Of a stretch of DNA of 64,000 nucleotides, positions 22,363 through 33,946 are shown one piece after another; the stretch's first letter is position 1, and each line of letters opens with the position of its first letter. Position numbers and translations under genes: made by a program. Source of the DNA: Dioscorea cayenensis subsp. rotundata (lineage: Eukaryota > Streptophyta > Magnoliopsida > Dioscoreales > Dioscoreaceae); the NCBI RefSeq assembly GCF_009730915.1, contig NC_052478.1, forward strand, positions 22,022,264-22,086,263. The letters are read 5' to 3'. The notes below the pieces were generated by a model. The model saw only the letters and a program-made list of their open reading frames with translations, ran no database searches and was not told the origin of the DNA.

Positions 22363-24880
22363 TTTGCCTTGCCTTGCCTTGCCTTGCCTTGCATCTGCTT
22401 CTTCGAATACCTCATTCACAATCATCGTCATCATCTTCATCAATCTTATAAACCAACCAGAGACGAGGCCGCTTCTTCATTTTCAATTCCAATTCCGATT
22501 CATTGTGAGTCAGTTCTCTTCTATCCTTTTTTCTGGGTTTTTTTTTTCTTCTCCTGCAATTGTACTCCCTTTGTGCTTTCGTTGTCATCCCCAAGAAGAA
22601 TCCTGGAAAATCTATATGCTGTTGGATGGGAAATGCATGCATTGGCTTTCTCATCTTGGCACGAGCACGGAGGAGTTGTCCAAATTTTGGGGTTATCGCG
22701 ATTTGGGCCTATTTTTGAAACCAATACCCAATCTTTCCTCTTTACAAACTGGTAGAATTGTCAACCAATACAGGGAATGCTGCTAACCTTTGTCTTCCGT
22801 GCGTATTGTAGTTGAATTGAATATGTACGTCATGACCTTGCTTTTATGTAGTTGAAAATTGAAAAGCTGGCTTTAAAAATGAGAGCTTTATCTTTATGGA
22901 CTAATGTGCATCATACTGTGAAGGTTGGATTTTTTTTTTTTTCTCAATTATTTCAACAATGACAAGAAAAATGTGCATCTTTCTTGACAATTTTTTTGCT
23001 GACTTATTACATTTGGGTGCCAGCTTGTCATCGCCTGGTGTCTAGAAGCGTTATCTATTTATACGTAAATTGTTTATGTTCTTCTATTGTTCCTTCATCA
23101 AGAGCCTGTTTTTTAATATAGCATTTTCAGTGAGTTTATAAGCGTGTAAACAATACTAGTTTAGATTTTGGTCTTATTTGATAACAGTTTGCATTATGGT
23201 GTCAATTATATCTTCTTTTTCTTTTTTGATTGTGTGTGCATGGACGCCATTTTGGGCTGCTATTTCGAATCTCTGTTTTTCTAACTTGTAAATTTGTAAC
23301 TGACAGGTCAGGCCTCACACTGTAGCTGAGTTTCACATATTTTCTTCCCGAATAAGGTAAGGTAGTTGATTTCAAGGATCCATTTTTTTATTTTGTAATT
23401 TGTATCTGGACGAACCACACTTTTTTAGTGCTGATCATAGCCTGCATAACATACTGTGGTATTGGGTGCCAGTAGGTGGGTATTCCAACTAGCTTGATTT
23501 TGTTGAATGAGATGGGTTTTTGGCATTATAAACCTTTTGGCCTTCCTGAAGCACATAGTGGACGGGTGATATGATCATGAACATCAAGTGATCATATCAT
23601 CAGTTTAAGGGCAGAAGCCTTATTATGTGACATATGTTGGAAATTTTTATTGTGCTGCCTTCATTCGTTCCCTTGTTATTCTTCTTTACTTTTAAGGTTG
23701 AGTTGTGTGGCCGTGGCAATGGCATTGCTTTGACTCAGCAATCATAGATGAAGACACTTCACCCCTAGCATGCCCAATATTGAAATGGTTGGGTGCTATA
23801 TCAATAATTTTTTGTAACACATTGTTACTCAGCTTTGTGGCTAAGGAACAATGATGGGAGATAGTATTGCTGAAGTGATATTGATTTTCCAATTTGAAGC
23901 TTGCCCATGGCAGAATAATTGTTCCTCAAGAACAAGAAATAAATAATTTGTTCCTATTTGACTTGAAGAATTAACTATGACAGGCATGGATAGGGCAAAG
24001 TAGGGAAATAAAAATCTTTAATTCATCTTGACATGTTGAATTTGATGTTGGGACCCAGCACTAGACCATAACTTTACATGATGCTTAATCTTGGCAGCAA
24101 TGGCATAGACTTGCATGTATGGTTCTGACTTTTAAAATATTTTTGGCAAGCCCCTCTTTCATCATGAATCTGCATGGGTTGTTTTTGAGGTGCCACCTTT
24201 GAAAGGTCTTACTTAAAGTAAAAAATTATCTATATTTATCTGTTCGTTGCTTTGGGATCTTCTTGACCATGCTTTATGCTGTAAAATGGGTTGATGATAA
24301 TGGTAATGGTTTTAGTGATCGTACTTCTGGTTAATGATGATTAAGATGTTTCTATTTAGAAGTGCATACTATTTAGTTTAGTTTATGAGAACATCTTTAT
24401 CTGCAAGAAGGAAGATGTCACGCTGGCACCATGACTTTGAATTGCGTATGTATCCGCAATGTGCTGCGAAGTGCTTCTTATTCTCTGTTCAACTGCAGTA
24501 CATTAGTTTGTTCCATCTGGGGCTTGTTTGTGCTTGGAAATCTTGACAAATGTTGTGAACTGCTCTGCCATTAGGGGAAGAAAGGTGTGGTAGAAATTGT
24601 TTGTGAAAGAAGATAACGTTTTCCCTAACAAGCTTAAGAAAGCATTTCAAACCATTTAATCCTAATCTATCTTGTCACCTTTCTTTTTTATATATATTTT
24701 ATTTGCATTACAATCTCCGATTCATTTTTCTTTGCTTATCATGTTCATTTGGATCCTCTAAATTTTGTTGTCATATTTGTTCTTGTGGCTGTATTACCAG
24801 CAACCTATATTGCAGTGTCCCCTATGCCCTTCTTGTGAGCACTTGCCACAGACACTGATAAAGGGATAAGCTATAGGAAG
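22363..24880 (+). promoter_or_regulatory. Probable 5' leader of the RABA5a gene, with leader intron(s)
   Basis: A CCTTG pentanucleotide run (22363-22392) and a pyrimidine-rich stretch lead to a good donor, CATT|GTGAGT, at 22505. A possible small non-coding exon lies at 23307-23356, between AG and GTAAGG. Acceptors with T-rich tracts lie at about 24801 and 24815, shortly before the ATG at 24881. Long leader introns are common in plant GTPase genes. The exact structure is not certain. Confidence 0.4.
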
Positions 24881-25940
24881 ATGGCTTACTATGGAGATGA
24901 GGAAGAAAGCCAGGATTATCTTTTCAAAATTGTTCTGATTGGTGACTCTGCTGTTGGCAAATCAAATCTACTCGCCAGATTTGCTCGGAATGAGTTCTAT
25001 CCAAACTCAAAGTCAACTATTGGAGTTGAATTTCAAACTCAGAAGATGGACATTGATGGGAGGGAAATCAAAGCTCAGATTTGGGACACTGCAGGACAGG
25101 AGCGTTTCAGAGCTGTGACATCTGCATACTACAGGGGAGCTGTTGGAGCGCTGGTGGTGTATGATATCAGCAGGCGGCAGACATTTGATAGTGTTGGCCG
25201 GTGGCTTAATGAACTTCACAGTAAGCTCTAACCTTAAAATAGCATCAAATCAAACTGCCTCACAGGTGAACTTGAATTAAATGACAATTATTGTTTCTTG
25301 GTGTTGATTGATGATGTCTACATTCATATTAATCTGTGACCTGTTGTTCTCTGAATATTTTAATGAAATTGCATTGAAACAATGGGGCAATAGACTATTC
25401 TAGCAAGTAGATATTTTAATGAAATTGCGTTAAAACAATGGGCAATACAATAGAATGGTCTGGCTAATTCTTTATGCAAGAGTTTCGTGTTTGGAAGAAA
25501 TATCTACTTGCTCGAATCATCATCATGATCAAGATTTTGTTGGAAAACAATTTTATCCAGGAACTAATTTAATTTCATCATGCGTCTTGTTACTTTTAAC
25601 AGCTCACTCTGATATGAATGTTGTGACTATTCTGGTGGGCAACAAAACTGACCTTGAGGAGGCCAGGGAGGTTAGCACTGCAGAGGGGAAATTACTAGCT
25701 GAGGCTCAAGGCCTCTTCTTCATGGAAACCTCGGCATTGGACTCGTCCAATGTTAAAGCAGCCTTTGAGACAGTTGTTAAAGAGATCTATGATATATTGA
25801 GGAGGAAGGTCTTCCAATCCCAAGAGCACAAGAAGCTTGAAAGCTCGTCACTGGGGAATGGCAGGACAGTGGTTTTGCAAGGGGGCACAGGTGAAACAGA
25901 TGACAAGGCCGCTAGAAACTGGTGTTGTTCTTCATCTTAG
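24881..25940 (+). CDS. RABA5A: RABA5a-type Rab (Rab11-like) GTPase
   Basis: Small GTPase of the plant RABA5 group, which works in trans-Golgi/endosome to plasma membrane traffic. Two coding exons, 24881-25220 and 25603-25940, total 678 nt or 225 aa. The intron is phase 1 and rebuilds LNELH-THSD. All guanine-binding motifs are present: P-loop GDSAVGKS (21-28), switch I with the STIGVEF effector segment, WDTAGQE, NKTD and ETSA. The C-terminus is NWCCSSS, a double-cysteine geranylgeranylation site. MAYYGDEEE and [21 protein letters not shown] place it nearest RABA5a rather than RABA5b-e. The intron contains a diverged direct repeat of about 40 bp (about 25356-25400 and 25411-25452). The gene looks intact. 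Confidence 0.93.
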
Positions 25941-26645
25941 GAATATTGTAGTCCTTTACTTTTCCTTTTCTTCTGCTGTTTATGTTTCTCATCCTCTAGT
26001 TTGTTCCTTGTGTTTGTAAAGGAATATTTATTTTCAGATATATGTGTTGATGATAAATTTTGTTATTTTGGGCTGGAAGGAAGGTTAGGGATGATTGGAA
26101 ATTTGGAATAGGAAAACCATCAGTAAAAGAAAAGTCAGATATATGTCTTGTAGCTTTACTTTACTATATATGAGAGCTCGCTCTTAAACTTGAAGTCCAT
26201 GTGTTGTGTTGCCTTGCTTTCCTCAATTTCAGCAACAAGAATTGGATTCTTGGTTTTTTTGCGCAACTTTTATATCATTCATAGGTGCTATGAGGGGATG
26301 TGTGTGTGTGTGTGTGTGTGCATATATGGAGCTGGAATTGATGTCTTTACGTGTAAATTATTGCAACATGCGCTTATATTATTATGTTCAGAAGAAAGAA
26401 TATGGATGGGATAGATGTTTGGACTGGCGGTTGGCAAGTAGTTCTAAATTGAATATAATTTGGTGGAGATTCCAAGATGATCCCGCCACTTTCAATTCAA
26501 TATGGATTTCATGGTTAACAACGTGCCATCAACTTCACTCACAGGAATTAAAGTGAACGGAATTCCCAGAGAAGAAGTGACTAGAATCCGTTGTAATGCA
26601 CATGTCAGTCAGTCTTGCAAGTCATGAATGATCTGCTTTCTGCTG

Positions 26646-26682
<37 letters not shown>

Positions 26683-28050
26683 CATTTAAACTGGCATGTA
26701 AATAATACGTATAGCTTATCTATATATAGATGCCGGCAAAAAGTAATGATAGGGAGGAAGGAGGAGGCTGCCGAAGAGTCTGGGCTGCATGTCATCCAGC
26801 TGCAGCCACATGCGCTGCAAGCCACATTCATTTCTAAAATATATAAGTGAGGTATCTTTTTCAAACTCAAAAGGTGCTTCATTTCATATGTCTACGAATA
26901 ACAAATTTATGTAATGTGATTTATTTATCATCTTTAAATTAATATATATATATATATATATCATAGATAAGTTGGAGAAGCAAGCTCTTGCTCATGTATT
27001 ATATATATATATAGTCTGTGCCCGCTGCCATTACTGGTAGAAAGACAGATAGATTCACAAATTAAAATAGGCCATTGCCATTCTTTATGATGATTGATGA
27101 TCATGCAAGTTCCATCCAGCCAAATCCCAGTAATTTGCAATGGTAATAACTAGCATCATCCTATACCTACACCTACACCTACACCTACACCTACACTTAG
27201 AGAGGCGCACATAGTTGTGAAGTTGAAGTTGAAGTTGAAGTTGAAGTTGAAGGCGGTGGCCACATAAAGGGAGGTAACGTTGCAACAAACAATGCGTGCA
27301 CAAGTACCAAAAGGATGAAACCAATATCTTGATGTTGGATGTGTCATCGGAAATAACAACCCACTTATACACATTGTTCGGATGCATGACATGGTCACTG
27401 CTCACATTGATTTGGATGCTCTGCTAGCCTATATGTTATTACTGTATATATATTTATATATATAATCCCTTACCTAGTATAGTTTGTTTGATTTTTTTTT
27501 CTTAAAAATGTTTTTTTGGTTAGTGAAATACCAGATTTTTTTTTTTAGTGGATGAGGATGAAACATTCAGGAATCAATCTCCATTCACTACCCAACAAGG
27601 CCTAGCACTGCAATCAAAATGAAATGACCGACTACAACCTACATGATTAAGCAGAAAATCAGAAAATAAATAAACAAATACAATAAATCACCAGGCAAAC
27701 TACCTTTCTGGTGGGGATGGATGGGCATATGCTTCTCTATCCGCAGAAGCAGGCAATAAAAGGAAGAATAAATATATATAATATTAATAATAATAATAAT
27801 TATAATAATTATTATCAATAGTTAAAACTGAAAGAGAAAGAAATGTAAAGTGTTTTCTGGACAAGAATCATTCACCATCCACATGAGCCACAAGATCAGA
27901 TCAGACGGACCAGAATTTCACAATCATTTGTGATTTAATTTTACATATAAAAAAAAAGAAGAGGGAAAAAAACCAAAAAAGAAATAATATTTACAAATTA
28001 TTCAATCAAAGTTTAAAGTTTTGAAAAAGGAAAATAAATTTGAAATCCAA
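25941..28050. other. Spacer with microsatellites
   Basis: RABA5a 3' UTR, then spacer. It carries a TG run (26299-26320), a TTA run (26647-26680), TA runs near 26945, 27000 and 27450, and two adjoining six-base repeats (27162-27197 and 27216-27252). No gene seen. Confidence 0.55.
27162..27252. repeat. Two neighbouring hexanucleotide repeats
   Basis: About five to six copies of ACCTAC (27162-27197), then, after about 20 bp, five to six copies of GAAGTT (27216-27252). The units are unrelated in sequence, so this is not one expanded array. Confidence 0.8.
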
Positions 28051-28296
28051 CTCAATACTACTAACACAACCCTCAACGCATCGTCTCCTCCTCTTTCCAT
28101 TCCTATATTATATTTATACTCCCTCTCTTTCTCTCTATTTATATATACTCTCTTTTCTTCCTTTTCTCTCTGTTGTTGTTGTTGTTGTTTTTTGGGTATA
28201 TTTTCTCTCATTCATCGTTTCAGCTTCTTCCCATCCTCAACGAATACAACAGAGAACGGAATTGGAGGACAAGAGGATTCATCATCGATAACAACG

Positions 28297-28344
28297 ATGA
28301 TGGCGATGATGACGGTGATGGCGATCCTTAGGAGATCTTCTTAA
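28297..28344 (+). other. Upstream ORF in the RNP1 leader
   Basis: In the probable 5' leader exon, which ends at the donor at 28380, an open frame MMAMMTVMAILRRSS ends in TAA at 28344. It has five in-frame ATG codons. The leader exon is joined over a 480-bp intron (28380-28859) to the exon with the main ATG at 28868. If transcribed as predicted, the uORF would precede the main frame and could lower its translation. Confidence 0.5.
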
Positions 28345-28867
28345 GCTACGGTGGTCGGGCAGAGATCCTCAGAAATTCGGTAAGCGGTTTGTCCGATCTC
28401 ATAATCTAATGCTCCTTTCTATCTATTGTACCGAATTGGCTATCCAAAATCCAACGTTCCATTATCCATCGTATTACTGTTGGTTGATCGCTGTCTGATT
28501 AGATTGTTGCTGCCCCTTTTGGACAAAAAATAACTGTTTCTCTGTTTCTTTGATCGATCGATCTAAAACTCTTTTTTTACCTTCTTTCCCACAAATCCTT
28601 TTGCTTTTTTTTGGCACCTAATCCATCCGATGCTTCAAAGTTTCGTTTTTTCTTCTTCTTCTTATCGCTCTTCTTTGTCTTTCCCTTTCTTCTTTGTCAT
28701 TCGTGTCTGTGTTTGTTCCCCCAAATTCTACATCTCTCGATTGGATCTGGTGCGTTTTTAACACTGGATTGCGGAAATGAATGTGCTTTTGAATTGGATT
28801 GCGATCTAACAATCAAGTAATGAGCTTTTCTTCTTCTTTTTTTGCTTTCTATGTGGCAGAAGAGAGG

Positions 28868-31800
28868 ATGGAGTCAGATCTCGGTAAGCTTTTTATCGGT
28901 GGCATCTCTTGGGACACTGATGAAGGCCGTCTCCGGGACTACTTCAGTCACTTCGGGGAGGTATTAGAGGCCGTCATCATGAAGGACCGGGCCACCGGCC
29001 GAGCTCGTGGTTTTGGCTTCATTGTGTTTTCTGACCCTGCAGTTGCTGAGAGAGTTGTCATGGACAAACACATGATTGATGGCCGCATGGTAACCATTTG
29101 CATCCTTTCCTCCTTCCGTCCATAATACAGCGTGCTCCTGTCAGACACGCTTATTGGCAGAACTCTCAATGGTTGTTGAAATTCTAATTCATTCCCTAGC
29201 ATGCTGAACACTATTATGAATGCAATCCTTCTTTCTCAATTCTTCTTATTTTGAATAATATATTTTGGATTTGCAGTATTATTTATGTTCAATATTTAAA
29301 CTTACACCCGACCTTAATATTTATTCACTGTTGCCTTGGACCGATGAACTCTTGGACAGGTGGAGGCCAAGAAAGCTGTTCCCAGGGATGATCAGAATAT
29401 CCTCAACAAGAGCAGCAACAGTGTTCATGGTTCTCCATCCCCTGCTCGTACCAAAAAGATATTTGTTGGAGGCCTGCCGTCCACTATAACGGACAATGAC
29501 TTCAGAAGGTACTTCCTTCAGTTTGGGTCGATCGCTGATGTTATTGTGATGTATGATCACAGCACACAGAGGCCTAGAGGTTTTGGTTTCATTACATTTG
29601 AATCAGAAGAAGCTGTGGACAAGGCATTGCTGAAAACATTTCATGAGTTGAATGGTAAGATGGTTGAGGTCAAGAGGGCTGTACCTAAGGAACTATCTCC
29701 AGGACCCACTATGCGTTCCCCTACCATGGGATACAACTATGGTATGAATAGAATCAATAGCTTTCTTAATGGGTATACCCAAGCATTCAGTCCAAGTTCT
29801 TTAGGTGCTCATGGAATGCGGATGGATGCTAGATTTGGTACAGTTCCTACTGCACGTAATGGTTTCCCAGCAATTTCCCCTGGCTATGGAATGGGGATGA
29901 ATTTTGATCCTGGCTTCAACTCAAATTTTGGAGGAAATTTAAACTACAATGAGAGTATTAGTTTTGGGAGGGCCAGTAGTCCTTTTTACAATGGAAACTC
30001 AAGTAGATATGGAACCCCTGTTGGCTATGGTGGGGGTAATGTTGGTATAGGGGCAGGTATTGGCTCAATGGGTCGCAATGTTTGGGGCAGTGGTCTTAAC
30101 TACACAATAAACCCTCCAAATTCCAATGCTTACATGTCCTCTGGAAGTGGGAGCCCTGGTGCCTTTGACTATGGTAGCCTGAAGTGGGGGAGTTCTGCTT
30201 CTCCTATATCTGCCCAAATTGGTGGTAATAATGCAGTCTTTGCTACAGAGAACCTTGGTCTCGGGAGTAGAGAGAATAGTTTCAGTTTAGACAGCAATGG
30301 TTTTGGAAGGAGCTCTGGAGCTGGTGTTTCTAACGCACCTGTGAATGTTCCTACCAATGGGCATGAAGGAAATTTCACAGATCTTTATGGTGCTAGTTCG
30401 ATCTATGGAGACCCAACCTGGCGGTCAGGATCCAATGACCTAGATGCTCCTGGGACATTTGGTTACGGGCTACGCACTGCAGCTTCAGATGTCACCACCA
30501 AGGGCTCTGCTGGCTATGCAGGTGGGTGTATTGGTTCTGATAGACAGCGAACTAGAGGTAAGATATGCTTTTTGTTTATTGATGAGTTATTTTTTGAACT
30601 GCAGATGTTATGTCCATTGTACTGGCATGCAACTGATGGATTGAGACACTGTTACAATGCAGATGCCTTGTAATTTTGATTGAATTATAATGTTCACATT
30701 TATATGCATGTAGATATAAAGCAAGACAAACTCTAATAGTGCATGAACAGATAGTTTCACTTTGACTGCTAGCTATACTATGAGTAAACAAAATATGAGT
30801 TCAAACATTTACTTAATGGTTAAACAGAATTTATGATATAGTGACTATTTGCTTGCTTGATTATCTGCTGCTGTACTAGCACGAACATTTACTGCTGAGA
30901 CCTAGTGACCAAGGGCTTGCATGGGACACAAATCATCTGTTAGCTTGGTGCTAGGCAGTTTATCGCGCATGACCTATAACCATTATCAAAAGATAAGAAA
31001 CATTACGAATCAAAATTAGAGGGTATTATGTTTTTTTGTGAGAAAACATCCAATCTCTTAATACTGGGTTTCTACATGGAAGATATCTTAAGAAACCAAA
31101 ATCTTTTCTTGTGGAACTGTTTGATCCAAATCTATCCATCTCATGTGGCTCTCTTTCTCATTAAAGGTGCCAAAAAGGATAGCTGATATGCATCCACAGT
31201 TGAGAGAAGGCTGTAAATTTTTCCCGTGATAATTTGTACAACATGGAAGTAGTTCACTCAAATCTCTCTTCATTTTTGCATTCTTTTAATGTTTTTAGCC
31301 TGCTTCAATACTAAAGACTTAAACAGATCCTTGGTATAGGTCGGGAACCTTGAACGATTTCCCTTGTTTGCTAGGCTTTGTCTAAAGCTACTTATTGAGG
31401 TTAAGCTCTGTAAGGTCTGAACCACTAGTGGACCCAAAACCTAACCATCCTGCTTACTATCAACTTCACTCCATGGATTTACTGCATAAAGGAAGATCTT
31501 CAATGCCATTTAAGATAAAGGATCTATGCTCATTTTTGTCTTTGGGTTGTTCTTTTCAAAGATAATTGTTGCCACATTAGTACATACCAGATATCCTAGT
31601 TGTTGGCATCATGTTCATAATATCCTGGTCCAGTAATATACAGATTTTATAAATCCTAATTGCTGATATGTATGTAAATATGGAACAAAGATTAAAGCAA
31701 AATATAATGATTTTGCAAATCTTGTATATCCATGTCATCAAGTCTGTAGTTCTTTGTCACCTGAGGCATTTCCTTTGTTGCCTACCATCTGACTTCTTGG

Positions 31801-32348
31801 ACTGTTAGATCTTGTAATGTTTTTTCCGTTCTCCTTTGGGTTGTGGATACTTGTTGCACTAGTTTGAAGTGGCATTTAGATGTCATCGTATTTAGATCTA
31901 TGCCATCTGGATGCGGCATTTAAATTTAGTCTTTACGTGTACATAAGCTTATTTACTGGTGTCTGAGCAGATATATGCCTTCTTTTCCAGAGTAATGCTA
32001 ATGAGAAATTAGTCTTTGCTTCAATTTTATCTATCTTCTGCCTTTGCATAAGCATTTGATTGACATCAAATCCTTTGGTGGAAATTTTTTTTGCTGATGG
32101 TGAATGGGCAATTTTCTGACTTTGAGAGGCTAGCAATTATTTTGTGTACCTCTATATGTTTGATTTCTCTGTGGTTACTGAATATGAATATACTGAAAAA
32201 TGCTCAATGAAATTGTTTATTTATTTATTTCTGCTGGATTTTCATCTACATTTTTTTCGTTGTTGATATATGTTGAGATAGACAGCTCTGTGAATGAAAT
32301 ATACTGATACTTTTTTCCTTCTGATTGGTGACAGGTATCGCATCCTAG
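28868..32348 (+). CDS. RNP1: Heterogeneous nuclear ribonucleoprotein 1-like (two RRMs, Gly-rich tail)
   Basis: Musashi/hnRNP A-type RNA-binding protein. Coding exons 28868-29089, 29360-30557 and 32335-32348 total 1434 nt or 477 aa. RRM1 covers about residues 6-78 (LFIGGI and RGFGFIVF); RRM2 covers about 107-184 (IFVGGL and RGFGFITF). The rest is a long Gly/Ser/Asn/Tyr-rich low-complexity tail, as in the plant RNP1 group. The last coding exon is only 14 nt and gives the end RGIAS, close to the RGIAA end of plant relatives; this supports the 1777-bp intron 30558-32334. Without that splice the frame would read 39 residues of unrelated sequence. A leader intron (28380-28859) is also likely. The role (mRNA processing, transport or stability) is inferred from family. 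Confidence 0.9.
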
Positions 32349-33946
32349 AGAGTTTTTTATATTGTTTAATGCTCATCATAAGTGGAGAGTGCGGTGACTC
32401 GCGCATGGTTGTGAATTGCAATTATTTTGTTGTTTACAGTTTCAGATATATGGGTTAGTTGATTACTTAGAGCTAAACCAGAGAGTTTGTTCCTGAAATT
32501 CAAATTCAGGGAAATCAGAGAGATAAAAAAGGGTTTTGTTTAAGGCTTGAAATTTGAGTTTGTTTCTACATGAGTGTAGGTTTTGTTTCGTGAGGTTTGA
32601 CTGAGATGTAAAAGATGTTTGCGGGATATATTCTGAAGATTGTTCAGGTTTATGTTGGTGAAAGGGAGTATAGACTTCTAGTTTTATTCAAACGAAGGGA
32701 AGGAAAATATGATGTAATATCTGGCAAACTTGATAGTTTGAGCCAGGCAGGTTTTTTTTTTTTTATTTTTTGTTGCTTTGATCTTTTTTTGCCTTAGCTG
32801 TACTGGAAATCTGGTTGATTTAGTGTGGAGCTTTTGGGGAGTTTATCTGATCCCTTTGAATAAGGCTACCGAACATTCAGATTTGATTCTATTAATACAT
32901 GTACTTTCAGGAAGTTTTTGGTCACTATCTTTTCTCCACACCGTATTTTTTTTATGATGTATGTGTGTCTATATATATATATATATATATCTCTCTTTCG
33001 TTTTGGCAAATGTGTGATTTTGGCCAAAGCAATCTGTGTGGAGCAAGACACTGGATGGTCCATTTGTTATCAAGGATGAAGGATGTGCTGTTTTTTTATT
33101 GGAACACCTAAGTCTATTAAGATATATTTTCTATAATTTTTTATGTTTTTATTTTAATTTGTTAGTAGTTATGTGTGTTCATCCTTCAAATAGAGGTGGC
33201 TGCTATGATGTATGTGAGTTTGCTTGTACATTTTGCAGGAAATTTGCACCAATCTTTTCTTAATCCAGTCAGGGTCAGTGTCGTTATGGTTATGGTTATG
33301 GTTATGGTTATGTCGTTCTTCAATGAATGTTTTGGTACATCATCCCTCATTTGGAACCCGCATGGACCTATCTTTCTTGCTTTTATTCATATATAATCCC
33401 TGTCACTGGTGGACTATAATCTCTCTGTTGGTTTCTCCACCAGTAGGTTTCATGTTATGCCTGCCTAATAATACATATATACATAAAATCATATAACGTA
33501 ACACCCACATTCTCAATAGGCTCAAGATCAAACTCAAATGCAGGCATACAAGAATCAAACAAAGTAAAGAGAGGGGGCAAGAATCACAACCTTTGTTTGA
33601 CGATAGCAACAACCGCCCACATACGATAGCTTTCCATGCTACATGGTCACCTTCAGCATTTGCTTTGCCACTGGCAGAATCTGATCCCTTCTCCTTTATG
33701 ATTTTCTTTCTTCGAGGAAGGGACATCAAAGCAAATGCCATTGCCACTTTGGATATAATAATACAAGGTCTACTATTATACATTGCGTTGTGATTTATCA
33801 ACCAAATACAGATATGCCTACATCTCAAATTGCAACAACAACCTGCAAGGCTTCTCTATTCCAAGGCTAAAAAAAAAAGGTCTATAATCAGAAACATAGG
33901 AGACCTTCTACCCTTCCCCTTGCATTAGCTTGTTAGCTGAAAAAAA
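32349..33946. other. RNP1 3' UTR and spacer before TORNADO1
   Basis: T-rich sequence after the RNP1 stop, probably 3' UTR to around 32800. A five-copy TGGTTA repeat lies at 33282-33312 and a TA run at about 32972-32990. The last 100 bp before 33947 should hold the TORNADO1 leader. No further gene seen. Confidence 0.5.

Noticed and set aside
22364-22786. Overlapping open frames upstream of RABA5a
   Set aside because: They lie in a CCTTG repeat and pyrimidine-rich leader and show no conserved protein features; leader and intron are more likely.
23565-23595. Short perfect stem TGATATGATCA...TGATCATATCA as a miRNA precursor
   Set aside because: The stem is only about 11 bp with a small loop, too short for a plant miRNA hairpin.
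33282-33312. TGGTTA array as a CRISPR-like or telomere-like repeat
   Set aside because: Five pure six-base units with no spacers; the unit is not the plant telomere unit TTTAGGG. It is a microsatellite.
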